Shown: one piece after another, positions 24,413 to 32,326 of the stretch
Numbering within the stretch: the first letter of the stretch is position 1
How the letters are laid out: every line of letters begins with the position of its first letter
IMG/VR virus record: IMGVR_UViG_3300037882_001001
Location: 1 to 41,640 of that record
Strand: one strand, 5' to 3'
DNA: 41,640 bases
Origin: a virus
Position numbers and translations under genes: made by a program
The notes under the pieces: generated by a model
Database searches by the model: none
Seen by the model: the letters and a program-made list of their open reading frames with translations, nothing else
Told to the model about the DNA's origin: nothing

Positions 24413-25030
24413 ATGTCAATGCGCGGACAAAGCTCGGGTGACTTCAAGGAGACTTCTGGTCGAGTTCAGTTGTTCCACGTCGTAACGCGTAATAGCGTTG
24501 GCGCCCTGGCAGCAGATGCATTCACCCAGGCGAACCCTGTAGTCTACACGGGCGGTACAGTAAAGTCAACAACTCTTGCAGGTATCACTAAGGTCGGTGT
24601 TTTGGGCGGTTCTGTCGCCTTCACCCGTCCCCAGGCCGGCAACAACGTAATCGGCGGCCCCGCTGTAAACGCAGGCCCGGCATTTCTTGCCGGCATTCGC
24701 CCCCTCGGCATCTTATTGAATGATGCTGTGGGTAACGCGTACGAGAACACTCCTGGCGTAGCCAGCGGACGTGGGACGTACGTTTGTGGTTCCGGTACCT
24801 GTCTCGGCGTTACTCTTTATGAGACGGAACACCTTCAGGGTGGTTCGGCCGGAACTGACCTTGTATACGCGGCGGGCGACCTCCTGTATGCATCGGCCAA
24901 CGGACTCCTCACAAACCGCTCTGCGGACTCGTACGAGACCCTGCAGGGCGCAACCCCAACCATCATGGGTGTGGTCAAGGCGGCTCCTGACGCCAACACC
25001 CCCATGCTCATCCTGGACCTCCGAGTCTGA
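24413..25030 (+). CDS. Capsid decoration / stabilising protein-like
   Basis: 205 residues. The gene lies directly before the major capsid gene, the place of decoration proteins in many tailed phages (for example lambda D before E). The sequence is Gly/Ala/Thr/Val rich with beta character: SGRVQLFHVVTRNSVGALAADAF, PLGILLNDAVGNAYE, TGTYVCGSG-type Cys pair (TYVCGSGTCLGV), DLVYAAGDLLYASANGLLTN, and a tail TIMGVVKAAPDANTPMLILDL that reads like the closing strands of decoration folds. A strong AAGGAG site precedes ATG at 24413. A head fibre or second capsid protein would be the alternative. The assignment rests on gene order and fold-like pattern, not a clear family match. Confidence 0.6.
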   Translation: MSMRGQSSGDFKETSGRVQLFHVVTRNSVGALAADAFTQANPVVYTGGTVKSTTLAGITKVGVLGGSVAFTRPQAGNNVIGGPAVNAGPAFLAGIRPLGILLNDAVGNAYENTPGVASGRGTYVCGSGTCLGVTLYETEHLQGGSAGTDLVYAAGDLLYASANGLLTNRSADSYETLQGATPTIMGVVKAAPDANTPMLILDLRV

Positions 25031-25053
25031 GCCGTAAGGAAAGGTGCTAGGCC

Positions 25054-25926
25054 ATGGTTAGTAACGATATCAAGCAGCAGATCATCAGCGAGTACATCAA
25101 GACGGCTGCAGGCCGCGCGAAGCTCGCTGCTTCGATGATTCAACCCCTTCGTTTGCGTCGCGATTACACGGCGGTGGGTCGTAAGACCTTCCTCGTGGAG
25201 CAGCTTCCTGACGGAGCCTTGCCTATCTACGACAAGGACCCTGATGTCACGGCGTACGTGGTTGGTGAAGAGGGTGAAAACATCCTCGCGATCCAGAAGC
25301 CACGTCGTGTAATCTTCCCCTTGTTCGAGATTGCTTCGAACCCTGAAATCCCCCTTACCCAGATCAAGGAGCGTCGTTTCGATCTAATCGAGCGCGCCCA
25401 GGACTTGGCTAAGGCTCAGATTCAGGCGGCGGAAGACGAGCGCGTGTTTGCGGTTCTTGACAGCATCGCTGTCTCGGGCTTCGACACTCTTAGTGGTCAG
25501 ACCAACCCCGACATCAACGTCGTGGCTCCGGTCAACCCCTCGGTCCTCGCGGATGCTTTCGCGGAGATTGAGCGTCACGACCTTCGAGTCGCTCGCGTCT
25601 ACATGAATGCCACGGATTACGCGGACGTTCGTAAGTTCGGTCGCGACATCCTTGACATGGAAAGCCAGGCGGTATTGCTCAAGACCGGTCTTCAGGCAAC
25701 CCTTTGGGGCGCCCAGATCATCACGAGCCGTCTTGTCCCCGCTGGCTTCGTCTATATCTGCGCGGAAGCTGAGAATTTCGGACGCTTTCCTGTGCGTACG
25801 GAACTCACGGTTCTGTCGGCAGATGATCCTAAGGCCCGCACGATCGGCTTCAGTTGTTTTGAGAACGTAGGCATTGGCGCGTTCAATCCACGTGGTTTGA
25901 CTCGTCTGATCGTCACTCGCGCCTAA
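25054..25926 (+). CDS. Major capsid protein (HK97 fold)
   Basis: 290 residues. Recognisable capsid features: N-arm/E-loop region (KTFLVEQLPDGALPIYDKDPDVTAYVVGEEG), a long spine helix (RRFDLIERAQDLAKAQIQAAEDERVFAVLDS), the P-domain segment DLRVARVYMNATDYADVRKFG, and the A-domain strand series TGLQATLWGAQIITSRLVPAGFVYICAE with GIGAFNPRGLTRLIV at the end. No delta/scaffold domain precedes it, consistent with a separate scaffold gene. The upstream AAGGAAAGG is strong and codon use is rich in C-ending and G-ending codons compared with its neighbours, as for a highly expressed gene. It is followed by a clear terminator. A size near 290 residues is normal for this class. Confidence 0.88.
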   Translation: MVSNDIKQQIISEYIKTAAGRAKLAASMIQPLRLRRDYTAVGRKTFLVEQLPDGALPIYDKDPDVTAYVVGEEGENILAIQKPRRVIFPLFEIASNPEIPLTQIKERRFDLIERAQDLAKAQIQAAEDERVFAVLDSIAVSGFDTLSGQTNPDINVVAPVNPSVLADAFAEIERHDLRVARVYMNATDYADVRKFGRDILDMESQAVLLKTGLQATLWGAQIITSRLVPAGFVYICAEAENFGRFPVRTELTVLSADDPKARTIGFSCFENVGIGAFNPRGLTRLIVTRA

Positions 25927-25931
25927 TCAAA

Positions 25932-25945
25932 AAGCTAACTAGCTT
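25932..25945 (+). other. Small inverted repeat between capsid gene and terminator
   Basis: AAGCTA, AC, TAGCTT is a 6-bp perfect inverted repeat beginning six bases after the capsid stop. With only two bases between the arms the stem would lose its inner pair. It may be part of the termination region; no other role is evident. Confidence 0.3.
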
Positions 25946-25952
25946 AGACTAA

Positions 25953-25987
25953 AAAAGCCCTTTGGGAAACCAGAGGGCTTTTCTTTT
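25953..25987 (+). terminator. Rho-independent terminator after the major capsid gene
   Basis: AAAAGCCCT, a 12-base loop that can add GG/CC pairs, AGGGCTTTT, then CTTTTT. This is a classic 9-bp stem with a U-rich tail. It ends the head transcript and isolates the following homing endonuclease genes, which start 17 bases later with a weak ribosome binding site. Confidence 0.9.
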
Positions 25988-26003
25988 TGGTGTTATTCTG
26001 TAG

Positions 26004-27794
26004 GTGAAAATCTCGGAGCTAGCAGAAAAACTACCTAAGACGGAGTTGGAACGCCTGTACCTTGACAGATGTCTCGCAGAATCTGAGATAGCTCAGATGT
26101 ACGGCACCTATCAAGTCAAAGTGGGTAGACTCCGTAGGGTCTACGGCATACCTACGTTAAAGAAAGCCGATCGGTATAAGCTGCCAGACCTGACCTATCG
26201 GCAACGAATGTTGTTGATAGGTTCTATGTTAGGTGACGGTAGACTATTCCCGAGTGGATCAGAAACGGCAGCTTACTCGGAGTTTCATTCGGAGGCCCAA
26301 CTACCGTACTTGGAGTGGAAGGCGAGTATTTGGGGTCCTTTCGTCCAGTCTATACGCCCACAGTCAAAAACGGAAGGCGGTAAAACCTACTACGGGAATA
26401 TCCTTCGCTTAAAGGCTAGCAAGAGCTTTCGTACTACCTGGAGGGCCTTCTACCCGACCGGAAGGGGTTACAAAACTTTCGTCAACCTACCTTTGGACCA
26501 ATTTGACGGTTTGGTCCTAGCTATATGGTACCTAGATGACGGGTCACGAACCAGTGGTGGTCACGTCAGGTTTGCGGTATCCCCAAAGGAAGAGGATCAA
26601 GATTTTCTACTTCGGTTGCTAGCGCACTTCCAGATTAAAGGAGAGCGCTACTGTTCTAACGGGAGCCATGCGATTTTAGTGTCTAACCGGTCTAATTTAA
26701 CGAAATTACTTGACTTGGTGTCACCTCATGTGCCAAAGTGCATGTCACATAAACTGGATTTACTCCCAAGGTCTTTGGGTTTAGCGCCAAGGGATAGATT
26801 GTCGGAAGCAACCTTTTTGGTTAAATCTGGGTTGAGCGTTGTTGAGATATCCAACATACTTGATGTGTCAGTAACTAGCGTGCGGCGAGATTTGAAGAAA
26901 GAGGGGTTGAAAGTATACAAAGGTAACCCAAGGTTGACTGCAGAGGAAGCAAACGCCCAGATTCAGTCCTTACCTAGTGGGGCACCTACCGGGAGTATCG
27001 TGGATGTCTTACTAAGAACCAGTTTTCCTACTACTGGAGAGGTATGTGACCGTTTCTTCCCGTACCGTTATAACGCTAAGTATGGTCAACTACCGAGCGC
27101 TAGGTTAGCTTGGTATACCCCATCATGGTTAGGTAAAGCGGTAGATATCCTTCGTAAGATGAAGCAACCCGTTACGGTACTCAATACATTGCGAGTCATT
27201 GGCCGCCTTGTTCGTACGCCTACCAATCTTGCCTTCGAGTCAGTACTAGAGGAGTTTTGCCCGCAAGGCGGCCTTGTTCTAGACCCTTGCGCTGGCTATG
27301 GTGCAAGAGCCATAAGCGTTCTAACTTCTGGTAGGGGGTGCATCGGAGTCGAACCTCACTTAAAGGCCGGTAAGGCTTTTAAGCGCATGCTATCTGAGTT
27401 AGGTTTTGAGGCTCAAATTCATAACTCACCGTTCGAGGATGTCGACCTAGATGGTATCAAGGTTGACTTCGCTTTTACAAGTCCGCCTCTTTTCTCTGTT
27501 GAGCGTTATGCTGACGACCCTACTCAAAGTTGGGTGCGGTACAAAACCTGGGACTTGTGGGTCTCAGGTTTCCTGGAACCACTTGTCAAAAAGACCTTCC
27601 TTGCGCTGAAACCCTCTTCTTACTTTTGCTTGCATGCACCAACAATACGGACGGGAGGCAAAACCTTCCCGTTAGCGGAAGAAGTAACCAGAGTAGCCCG
27701 TGATGTAGGATTTACTCACGAAGGCACGCTTGCTACCCCTTCAGGGCGTTTCGGTCGAGATGAGCCCGTACTTGTACTTAAAAGGACGTCATGA
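26004..27794 (+). CDS. LAGLIDADG homing endonuclease fused to a DNA methyltransferase
   Basis: 596 residues. Order: N-terminal helix-turn-helix (about 25-50, SEIAQMYGTYQVKVGRLRR); LAGLIDADG domain with both motifs, MLLIGSMLGDG (69-79) and VLAIWYLDDG (171-180); second helix-turn-helix (about 275-300, VVEISNILDVSVTSVRRDL); then a methyltransferase with SAM motif I VLDPCAGYGARA (425-436), acidic GVEPH (E450) and catalytic motif IV FTSPPLF (491-497), followed by a DPTQSW...TWDLW helix typical of phage SPPY-type adenine or cytosine N-methylases. Motif I before IV; target base unknown. GTG start with almost no Shine-Dalgarno, after the capsid terminator. It is paired by ATGA overlap with a shorter paralogue. 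The reading frame is continuous, so the fusion is real in this sequence. Confidence 0.85.
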   Translation: MKISELAEKLPKTELERLYLDRCLAESEIAQMYGTYQVKVGRLRRVYGIPTLKKADRYKLPDLTYRQRMLLIGSMLGDGRLFPSGSETAAYSEFHSEAQLPYLEWKASIWGPFVQSIRPQSKTEGGKTYYGNILRLKASKSFRTTWRAFYPTGRGYKTFVNLPLDQFDGLVLAIWYLDDGSRTSGGHVRFAVSPKEEDQDFLLRLLAHFQIKGERYCSNGSHAILVSNRSNLTKLLDLVSPHVPKCMSHKLDLLPRSLGLAPRDRLSEATFLVKSGLSVVEISNILDVSVTSVRRDLKKEGLKVYKGNPRLTAEEANAQIQSLPSGAPTGSIVDVLLRTSFPTTGEVCDRFFPYRYNAKYGQLPSARLAWYTPSWLGKAVDILRKMKQPVTVLNTLRVIGRLVRTPTNLAFESVLEEFCPQGGLVLDPCAGYGARAISVLTSGRGCIGVEPHLKAGKAFKRMLSELGFEAQIHNSPFEDVDLDGIKVDFAFTSPPLFSVERYADDPTQSWVRYKTWDLWVSGFLEPLVKKTFLALKPSSYFCLHAPTIRTGGKTFPLAEEVTRVARDVGFTHEGTLATPSGRFGRDEPVLVLKRTS

Positions 27795-28726
27795 AAGCCA
27801 TCCCGTGCCCAATCACCCCTGAGAAACTACGCAATCTCTACGTAGAGCAGAAACTTACCGATGATGCGATCGCCTCCCTCTTAGGTGAGACAGTCAAGAG
27901 GGTCAGGTCGTGGCGCCACAGATTTGGGATTGAGACCATACTTCGTACATCTAGGTACGAAGTACCGCCTATTGAAGGCCGGCTCAGGTCAATTTTAGTT
28001 GGCTCAATGTTAGGTGATGGTAGGTTATCGAGAACAGAGAATGCTTCTAGGTACCATGAGAATCACGCTGAAAACCAAAAAGACTATTTAGCTTGGAAGG
28101 TTACTGAGTGGGGCTCTTGGGTGTCTACCGAGATGAAGCCAGTGGTTTGGAAGAAGGACGAGGCAGACTTTCTTGGTTGGAGATTTCACACGGTAAGCCA
28201 CACCTCACTAAATGAGTGGCATGCTCTGTTTTACGACGCTTCTGGGCCAAAAAGACTGTCTCGGGAGGTTGTACCACTCGTAGACGAACTGGCGCTGGCG
28301 GTATGGTTCATGGACGACGGATCCGCTGGGTGGTGGCCTAGAATCACTTTTGGGTTACTCTCAGAAAGTCACGTTATAGCTTTAGAGATCTTCGAGAAGT
28401 TTAGCCTCCACCCTCGTTGGGAAGTACACAAAGGCAATACGGGAGACTTCATCTTTGAAGGGGAGGACCAGGCTCACCGTTTTATCGACTTGGTTAAGCT
28501 TCATATGCCTGAGTGTATGCAGCACAAGCTTGTGTTCGGATTCCAAGGCCCGCACTACCAAGTACGTCAGGCGCTCACGGAAGAGGTTCTTCGGGGCATG
28601 GTTGATCAGGGAAAGTCCATACGAGGTATCGCGAAAGACCTAAGTGGCTCACCTACCACTGTTGACCGTTACCTCAAGAAGTACGGTATCGACCATTCTC
28701 GCAACATAGGGCGCCCTCCGAAGTAG
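27791..28726 (+). CDS. Stand-alone LAGLIDADG homing endonuclease, paralogue of the preceding N-terminal half
   Basis: 311 residues. Same plan as residues 1-305 of the upstream protein: helix-turn-helix (LTDDAIASLLGETVKRVRSWRHRFG), LAGLIDADG motifs RSILVGSMLGDG (66-77) and ELALAVWFMDDG (166-177), shared ending MPECMQHKL versus VPKCMSHKL, and a C-terminal helix-turn-helix (KSIRGIAKDLSGSPTTVDRYLKK). No methyltransferase is attached. The two motifs imply a monomeric, asymmetric-site nuclease. Active-site acidic residues (the D before G in each motif) are present in both. The ATGA overlap couples its translation to the fusion gene. The stop lies within a GC-rich inverted repeat (28709-28731). Confidence 0.85.
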   Translation: MKAIPCPITPEKLRNLYVEQKLTDDAIASLLGETVKRVRSWRHRFGIETILRTSRYEVPPIEGRLRSILVGSMLGDGRLSRTENASRYHENHAENQKDYLAWKVTEWGSWVSTEMKPVVWKKDEADFLGWRFHTVSHTSLNEWHALFYDASGPKRLSREVVPLVDELALAVWFMDDGSAGWWPRITFGLLSESHVIALEIFEKFSLHPRWEVHKGNTGDFIFEGEDQAHRFIDLVKLHMPECMQHKLVFGFQGPHYQVRQALTEEVLRGMVDQGKSIRGIAKDLSGSPTTVDRYLKKYGIDHSRNIGRPPK

Positions 28727-28731
28727 GCGCC
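28709..28731 (+). other. GC-rich inverted repeat at the end of the second homing endonuclease gene
   Basis: GGGCGCCC is followed after nine bases by GGCGCC; GGCGCC pairs with itself to give a 6-bp stem that spans the stop codon. The following AATCAAAATC lacks a T-run. It may weakly end or stabilise the transcript. Confidence 0.3.
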
Positions 28732-28804
28732 AATCAAAATCAAGACAAACTCGGTGTACTTGTGGTTCGTCTGACGCACTACAACAACTAAAGGAAATCA
28801 ACAA

Positions 28805-29104
28805 ATGACAAAAGCTGAAGTTGTCAAGGAAATTCACGGTAAAGTCTCTGACTTGACTAAGGCTCAGGTCGAAGCGGTTCTGGACGCCATTAGTGAGGTG
28901 GCCGCCCAGGAGCTTGTAGAGAGCCAAGAGTTCTCATTGCCTGGGGTAGTGAAGATCACAGTGAAGAGCACAGCTAAGCGCCCTCAGCGTGTGGGCCGAA
29001 ACCCTCAGACCGGAGAGGAGATAGTCATCCCTGAGAAGCCTGAGGGTAAGAAGCTCAAGGCTACTTTTGCTAAGGCTTTGAGGGACGAAGTGATCGGGTC
29101 CTGA
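28805..29104 (+). CDS. HU/IHF-family DNA-binding protein
   Basis: 99 residues, near the usual 90. N-terminal helices MTKAEVVKEIHGKVSDLTKAQVEAVLDAI match HU, followed by FSLPGVVKITVK and the beta-arm region with GRNPQTGEEIVIP, the family signature. The C-terminal helix LKATFAKALRDEV is present. HU dimers bend and compact DNA; phage copies may condense genome DNA for packaging or replace the host protein. It has its own AAAGGAAA site and a clear terminator after it, forming a one-gene unit. The arm tip is the normal GRNP, so DNA binding is expected. Confidence 0.9.
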   Translation: MTKAEVVKEIHGKVSDLTKAQVEAVLDAISEVAAQELVESQEFSLPGVVKITVKSTAKRPQRVGRNPQTGEEIVIPEKPEGKKLKATFAKALRDEVIGS

Positions 29105-29119
29105 AGCTTCCGGCAAAAC

Positions 29120-29165
29120 TAACGAGAAGGGTGTCACCTGAAAAGGAGGCACCTTTTCTCGTTTA
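29120..29165 (+). terminator. Rho-independent terminator after the HU-like gene
   Basis: AACGAGAA (29121-29128) pairs with TTCTCGTT (29156-29163); inside, GGGTG can pair with the CACC of GCACC. A T-rich tail (TATTCATTT) follows. An upstream GTG that would extend the next protein lies inside this hairpin and was rejected as the start. Confidence 0.75.
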
Positions 29166-29199
29166 TTCATTTGTGATACCCCCTCTATGGAGGACACAG

Positions 29200-30345
29200 A
29201 TGCAAGTAGATCAAATTAAATTCGTCCCTAACAAGTTTGAGAGCTTCACAGCTAAGAAGACCTTCTCACTCGGAGCGACTGAAGTCAACATCGTTGAGGG
29301 CGGGGAGGTTCTTTTTGATGGTTCCGTGGTGGTCATCAATGACCAACGTATCGCCTACCCCAACCTTCGCGGGGCGGTAAAAATGGGGTGGCTTGTCCCT
29401 ACTTCGGAGTACGATTCTGAGTCTTTGGTAGCCCCAGTGTCGGCTAATATTCAGGTTAGGGATGCAGTTAGGACTCAGCAGAACGCGAGCCAACCGGCGA
29501 CCAAGAGCTTGATTTCTACGGTGGAGTCTGACGAGCGTATTGTCATGACCCAAGGCCAGCGTCAGGAAAAGCGAGCTGAAATGGCTTCTATGAAGCGTAC
29601 GGCTACAACCAGGACTACGGGATCCGCTGGGTCGGATGGGGTGGTGGTCAATCGTACGTTCAAAACTCCAGCTCGGTCTGAAACTAAGTTGACGCCAGAG
29701 ACTGCGGGAGCGGCTTTTCATGAGGTAAACAATGTAAAGATTGAACCAGGTGAAGGCCTGTCTGAGGGGCAGTATTTGTCCCGCTTAGATGACGAAGCTA
29801 AGGAGGAGTATCTGCAGAAAAAGGGGTCAGCTAAGGCCGCTCGCGTAGCTGAGCTGGAAGGGCTTGGATTAGCTACTCACTTCGCCAAGATTCAAACTAA
29901 GACTGGTGGAACCAAGACAGTAGATGGTATTACATCCACTATTACCACGGGTGGAGGCACTGAAATCGCGGACCTTAGTGGTTTAGACACCACTAAGGCT
30001 GAATCCAGTAGTGTGATAGCGGAGGGGATGGTCTTCCGGAACTTGAACGGCCCCAAGAAAGCTTTTAAGGCGTCAGAGGCTTCTCCCGCTCAAGCTTCGG
30101 TAGAGTCTAAAATCGGCAAGGACGGTACGGCGGATACTAGGAAACGTATTGCCAAGACTCTCTGCTCGGACTTCCCTGAAGACTACTCTTTCGATGACCA
30201 TTGGAAGCGCAGGCTTGCTAGACTTCGTTTGGATTATTCTGAGAGGTACGATGTTCTTCAGGCCGTTTTTGCAGCGGAGAGTGACGACTTCAAAAGAATT
30301 CTCCTAGATGAGTTCCCTGAAGCTTTTGGGGCGTCGTCAAACTAG
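29200..30345 (+). CDS. Unknown protein with small N-terminal beta domain, probable virion protein
   Basis: 381 residues, no named family. The first about 70 residues form a compact unit (KFVPNKFESFTAKKTFSLGATEVNIVEGGEVLFDG, then RIAYPNLRGAVKMGWLVP) of a kind I have seen in unannotated large-phage virion proteins; this memory cannot be verified here. Residues 80-280 are Ser/Thr/Lys/Ala-rich and probably disordered with Lys-rich and Gly-rich parts. The last 90 residues (DTRKRIAKTLCSDFPEDYSFDDHWKRRLARLRLDY) look like a folded helical domain. ATG at 29200 has GGAGG six bases upstream. Confidence 0.6.
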   Translation: MQVDQIKFVPNKFESFTAKKTFSLGATEVNIVEGGEVLFDGSVVVINDQRIAYPNLRGAVKMGWLVPTSEYDSESLVAPVSANIQVRDAVRTQQNASQPATKSLISTVESDERIVMTQGQRQEKRAEMASMKRTATTRTTGSAGSDGVVVNRTFKTPARSETKLTPETAGAAFHEVNNVKIEPGEGLSEGQYLSRLDDEAKEEYLQKKGSAKAARVAELEGLGLATHFAKIQTKTGGTKTVDGITSTITTGGGTEIADLSGLDTTKAESSSVIAEGMVFRNLNGPKKAFKASEASPAQASVESKIGKDGTADTRKRIAKTLCSDFPEDYSFDDHWKRRLARLRLDYSERYDVLQAVFAAESDDFKRILLDEFPEAFGASSN

Positions 30346-30373
30346 CTAGTCCTCTTGTATAGGTGCCCCTTTG

Positions 30374-31504
30374 ATGACTAAAGGGCATAGCAAAACCTCG
30401 GGTATACTGGTCTATCTAACAGAAGAGCTTGGGGACGCGCGTCTGCGTTGTGCTCAGCTCAAGAGGTATATAGACCAAGCTATGCACTTGGTGGAGAAGT
30501 CTGAGCAAAAGGGGCACGTTTACGAGGTGGCCGGAGACCTTCTCTACGCCATTCCTGACGTACTTTTTCGCTTAGATAAGGCATTGGATGCAACTGCTTT
30601 GGCTGCGTCCAGGCTTGACTACGAGGAACTGAAGCAGGAGCTTCGTCCGGAAAAAGTCAACGAACTAGAACAAGTACTCAAGGACGTTAGAATTCGACGC
30701 TTTGATCGTCGTGCAGAGGGAGACACCATGAAAAAGTTTGCGACTGGTACGGACGTGGCAAATGCTCTTAGGCGCGTTGCTGAGGCGATTGAGGCGGAGG
30801 AGAGCCAAGGCGTAAACCCTAGCAGCTCCAAAATTGCCAACACTTTGTTGGACATTGCTAAGCACGTAGCAGGAGAAGAGTCAATCAATAACTTCAAGGC
30901 CGCTGCTTCGGGGGATCCACGCTGGATTACCGCGAAGTACCCAGGTAAGACGTCGGACGGTACGGCTTTCAAAAAGGGCGACTTGGTTCTTTACTACCCT
31001 AAGACCAAGACGTTCATGGCAGGGGAAAAAGCTAAGGCTGAGTGGCGTAAGTTTGAGGAAGCGGTTCAGGACGAGGACGTCTACAATAGCGGAAAGTACG
31101 CCTCCGACTGGCATGAGGCTCGTTTTGAAGAGGGCAAGCCTGCGGATCCTACACAGAATATGAGTCAGGAAGACGCGGACATGTGGAAAGAGATGACCGA
31201 GGAGCATGGGGACAACTTCAAGACAGCTAGTGACTTTTCAGACGAGGATCTTGCTGTCATGTCACTCTTCGATATGCTAAAGCCCTCCTATCGGGCCGAT
31301 GCGATGAAACGGGCCGGCCTCGGAGCTTACTCCCTCGATAACCCGCACATCCAAAGCCTGGTCAAAAAGCACATCATCAAGGTGACGGGCAACAGCGCAA
31401 TGACATTGGACAAGAAGAAGGCCAGAGAGGTCATGTCTAAACATGAAGTGCCGACAAAATACAAGTCACACCTCGAAAACACTAACATGCAGTTCAAGTC
31501 CTAA
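30374..31504 (+). CDS. Unknown helical protein with a possible internal start
   Basis: 376 residues, not recognised. Residues 1-115 are helical (VYLTEELGDARLRCAQLKRYIDQAMHLVEKSEQ). A second helical region follows (DVANALRRVAEAIEAEES), then a segment DGTAFKKGDLVLYYPKTKTFMAGEKAK that looks like a small barrel, and a charged C-terminal half. ATG at 30374 follows a TTG at 30371. An in-frame ATG at 30728 is preceded by AGAGGGAG and could yield a 258-residue shorter product starting MKKFATG. Position among appendage-side genes suggests a virion or assembly role. Confidence 0.6.
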   Translation: MTKGHSKTSGILVYLTEELGDARLRCAQLKRYIDQAMHLVEKSEQKGHVYEVAGDLLYAIPDVLFRLDKALDATALAASRLDYEELKQELRPEKVNELEQVLKDVRIRRFDRRAEGDTMKKFATGTDVANALRRVAEAIEAEESQGVNPSSSKIANTLLDIAKHVAGEESINNFKAAASGDPRWITAKYPGKTSDGTAFKKGDLVLYYPKTKTFMAGEKAKAEWRKFEEAVQDEDVYNSGKYASDWHEARFEEGKPADPTQNMSQEDADMWKEMTEEHGDNFKTASDFSDEDLAVMSLFDMLKPSYRADAMKRAGLGAYSLDNPHIQSLVKKHIIKVTGNSAMTLDKKKAREVMSKHEVPTKYKSHLENTNMQFKS

Positions 31505-31513
31505 TCTGAGCAA

Positions 31514-32320
31514 GTGGCAAATCCTCCCTACTCTATAGTAGGGGAAGCTAAGCTTCCCGTCGGGGAGCCCGGTGGTAAAGGTATATCCTTGGACCCTGGG
31601 ATTCCGGGCACTTCTACGTATGCTAAACCCTCGGGGGAATCCCCACGGGAACAGGGTAAGGACGATGAATCTATATACAGGGTAGATGACGCAAGTGACC
31701 TAACTAAGAGTCAAACTCGCCCCGACGAAATAAATCTTCAAAACCTTAAGCCTTCCATAGGTACCCCTGGCCCAGAAAAAGGTAACGGCAAGTCGCCTTA
31801 CCCGTATCGCGACGGGATACCTAGTGACCACAGTGCGTCATTAGTTCTTGCGGTAGCTCATACCCGTTTAGCTGATTTGGCACTTGAGGTACCCGTCAAC
31901 TTTGAATCTAAGATCAAGGTTGCTACAAGGGTACAGGAAGTAGAAACTGGATTGGGGGAACACGTCCTACAGAGAGCTAAGAAGTGCACTTCAACATTGA
32001 AGAGGGTTGATGTACTAAACCTTCGCTGGCTCTTCTCAGTAGATTGCGGTAACGGACCCAAGGTAGTCAAAATGAAGGCCGCCCGTAAGGGTAGAGTCAC
32101 TGCTTTAGTTAAGATGGAAGTATCATTCACTTGCTCTTGCAACGCATGGCGCTGGTTAGGTTCGGAGTACCATGCTAAGAAGGACAAGTACTTAGACGGA
32201 AAACCTCGGGGCACAGCTACAGTCCCAGTTATTAGGGACCCTTCCGGTGTGAACCGTGTATGTAAACATGTTGCGTCGGTAATTGGTCGGGTTCGTGATT
32301 GGACCGTCCCGTTGAAGTGA
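31514..32320 (+). CDS. SWIM-type zinc finger protein
   Basis: 268 residues. Residues 1-105 are Pro/Gly/Ser-rich and disordered, with KSQTRPDEINLQNLKPS. Residues 110-268 are folded; the C-terminal part has the SWIM signature CxC-xn-CxH as C207, C209, C250 and H252. SWIM fingers bind DNA or protein partners in helicases, transposases and ubiquitin ligases; here there is no attached enzyme domain. The strand before it (RWLFSVDCGNGPKVVKMKAA) suits the usual beta-beta-alpha setting. GTG start at 31514 with a weak site. It sits among virion-type genes, so the role is open. Confidence 0.7.
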   Translation: MANPPYSIVGEAKLPVGEPGGKGISLDPGIPGTSTYAKPSGESPREQGKDDESIYRVDDASDLTKSQTRPDEINLQNLKPSIGTPGPEKGNGKSPYPYRDGIPSDHSASLVLAVAHTRLADLALEVPVNFESKIKVATRVQEVETGLGEHVLQRAKKCTSTLKRVDVLNLRWLFSVDCGNGPKVVKMKAARKGRVTALVKMEVSFTCSCNAWRWLGSEYHAKKDKYLDGKPRGTATVPVIRDPSGVNRVCKHVASVIGRVRDWTVPLK

Positions 32321-32326
32321 GAGATT

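Larger units (their letters stand above)
26004..28726 (+). mobile_element. Probable homing endonuclease insertion between capsid and HU-like genes
   Basis: The two tandem homing endonuclease genes form a compact unit flanked upstream by an intrinsic terminator and downstream by the HU-like gene with its own ribosome binding site. Free-standing LAGLIDADG genes are mobile in phages, and nothing else here belongs to head or tail assembly. I could not see terminal repeats or a group I intron core, so the element boundaries are only the gene ends. Confidence 0.55.

Noticed and set aside
26004-27794. Intein or group I intron carrying the homing endonuclease
   Set aside because: No splicing-domain start Cys or HN/C end motif flanks the domain, no host gene is interrupted, and no intron core is visible.
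29131-29199. Longer start (GTG 29131) for the 381-residue protein
   Set aside because: It lies inside the intrinsic terminator of the HU-like gene; ATG at 29200 has a well-spaced GGAGG.
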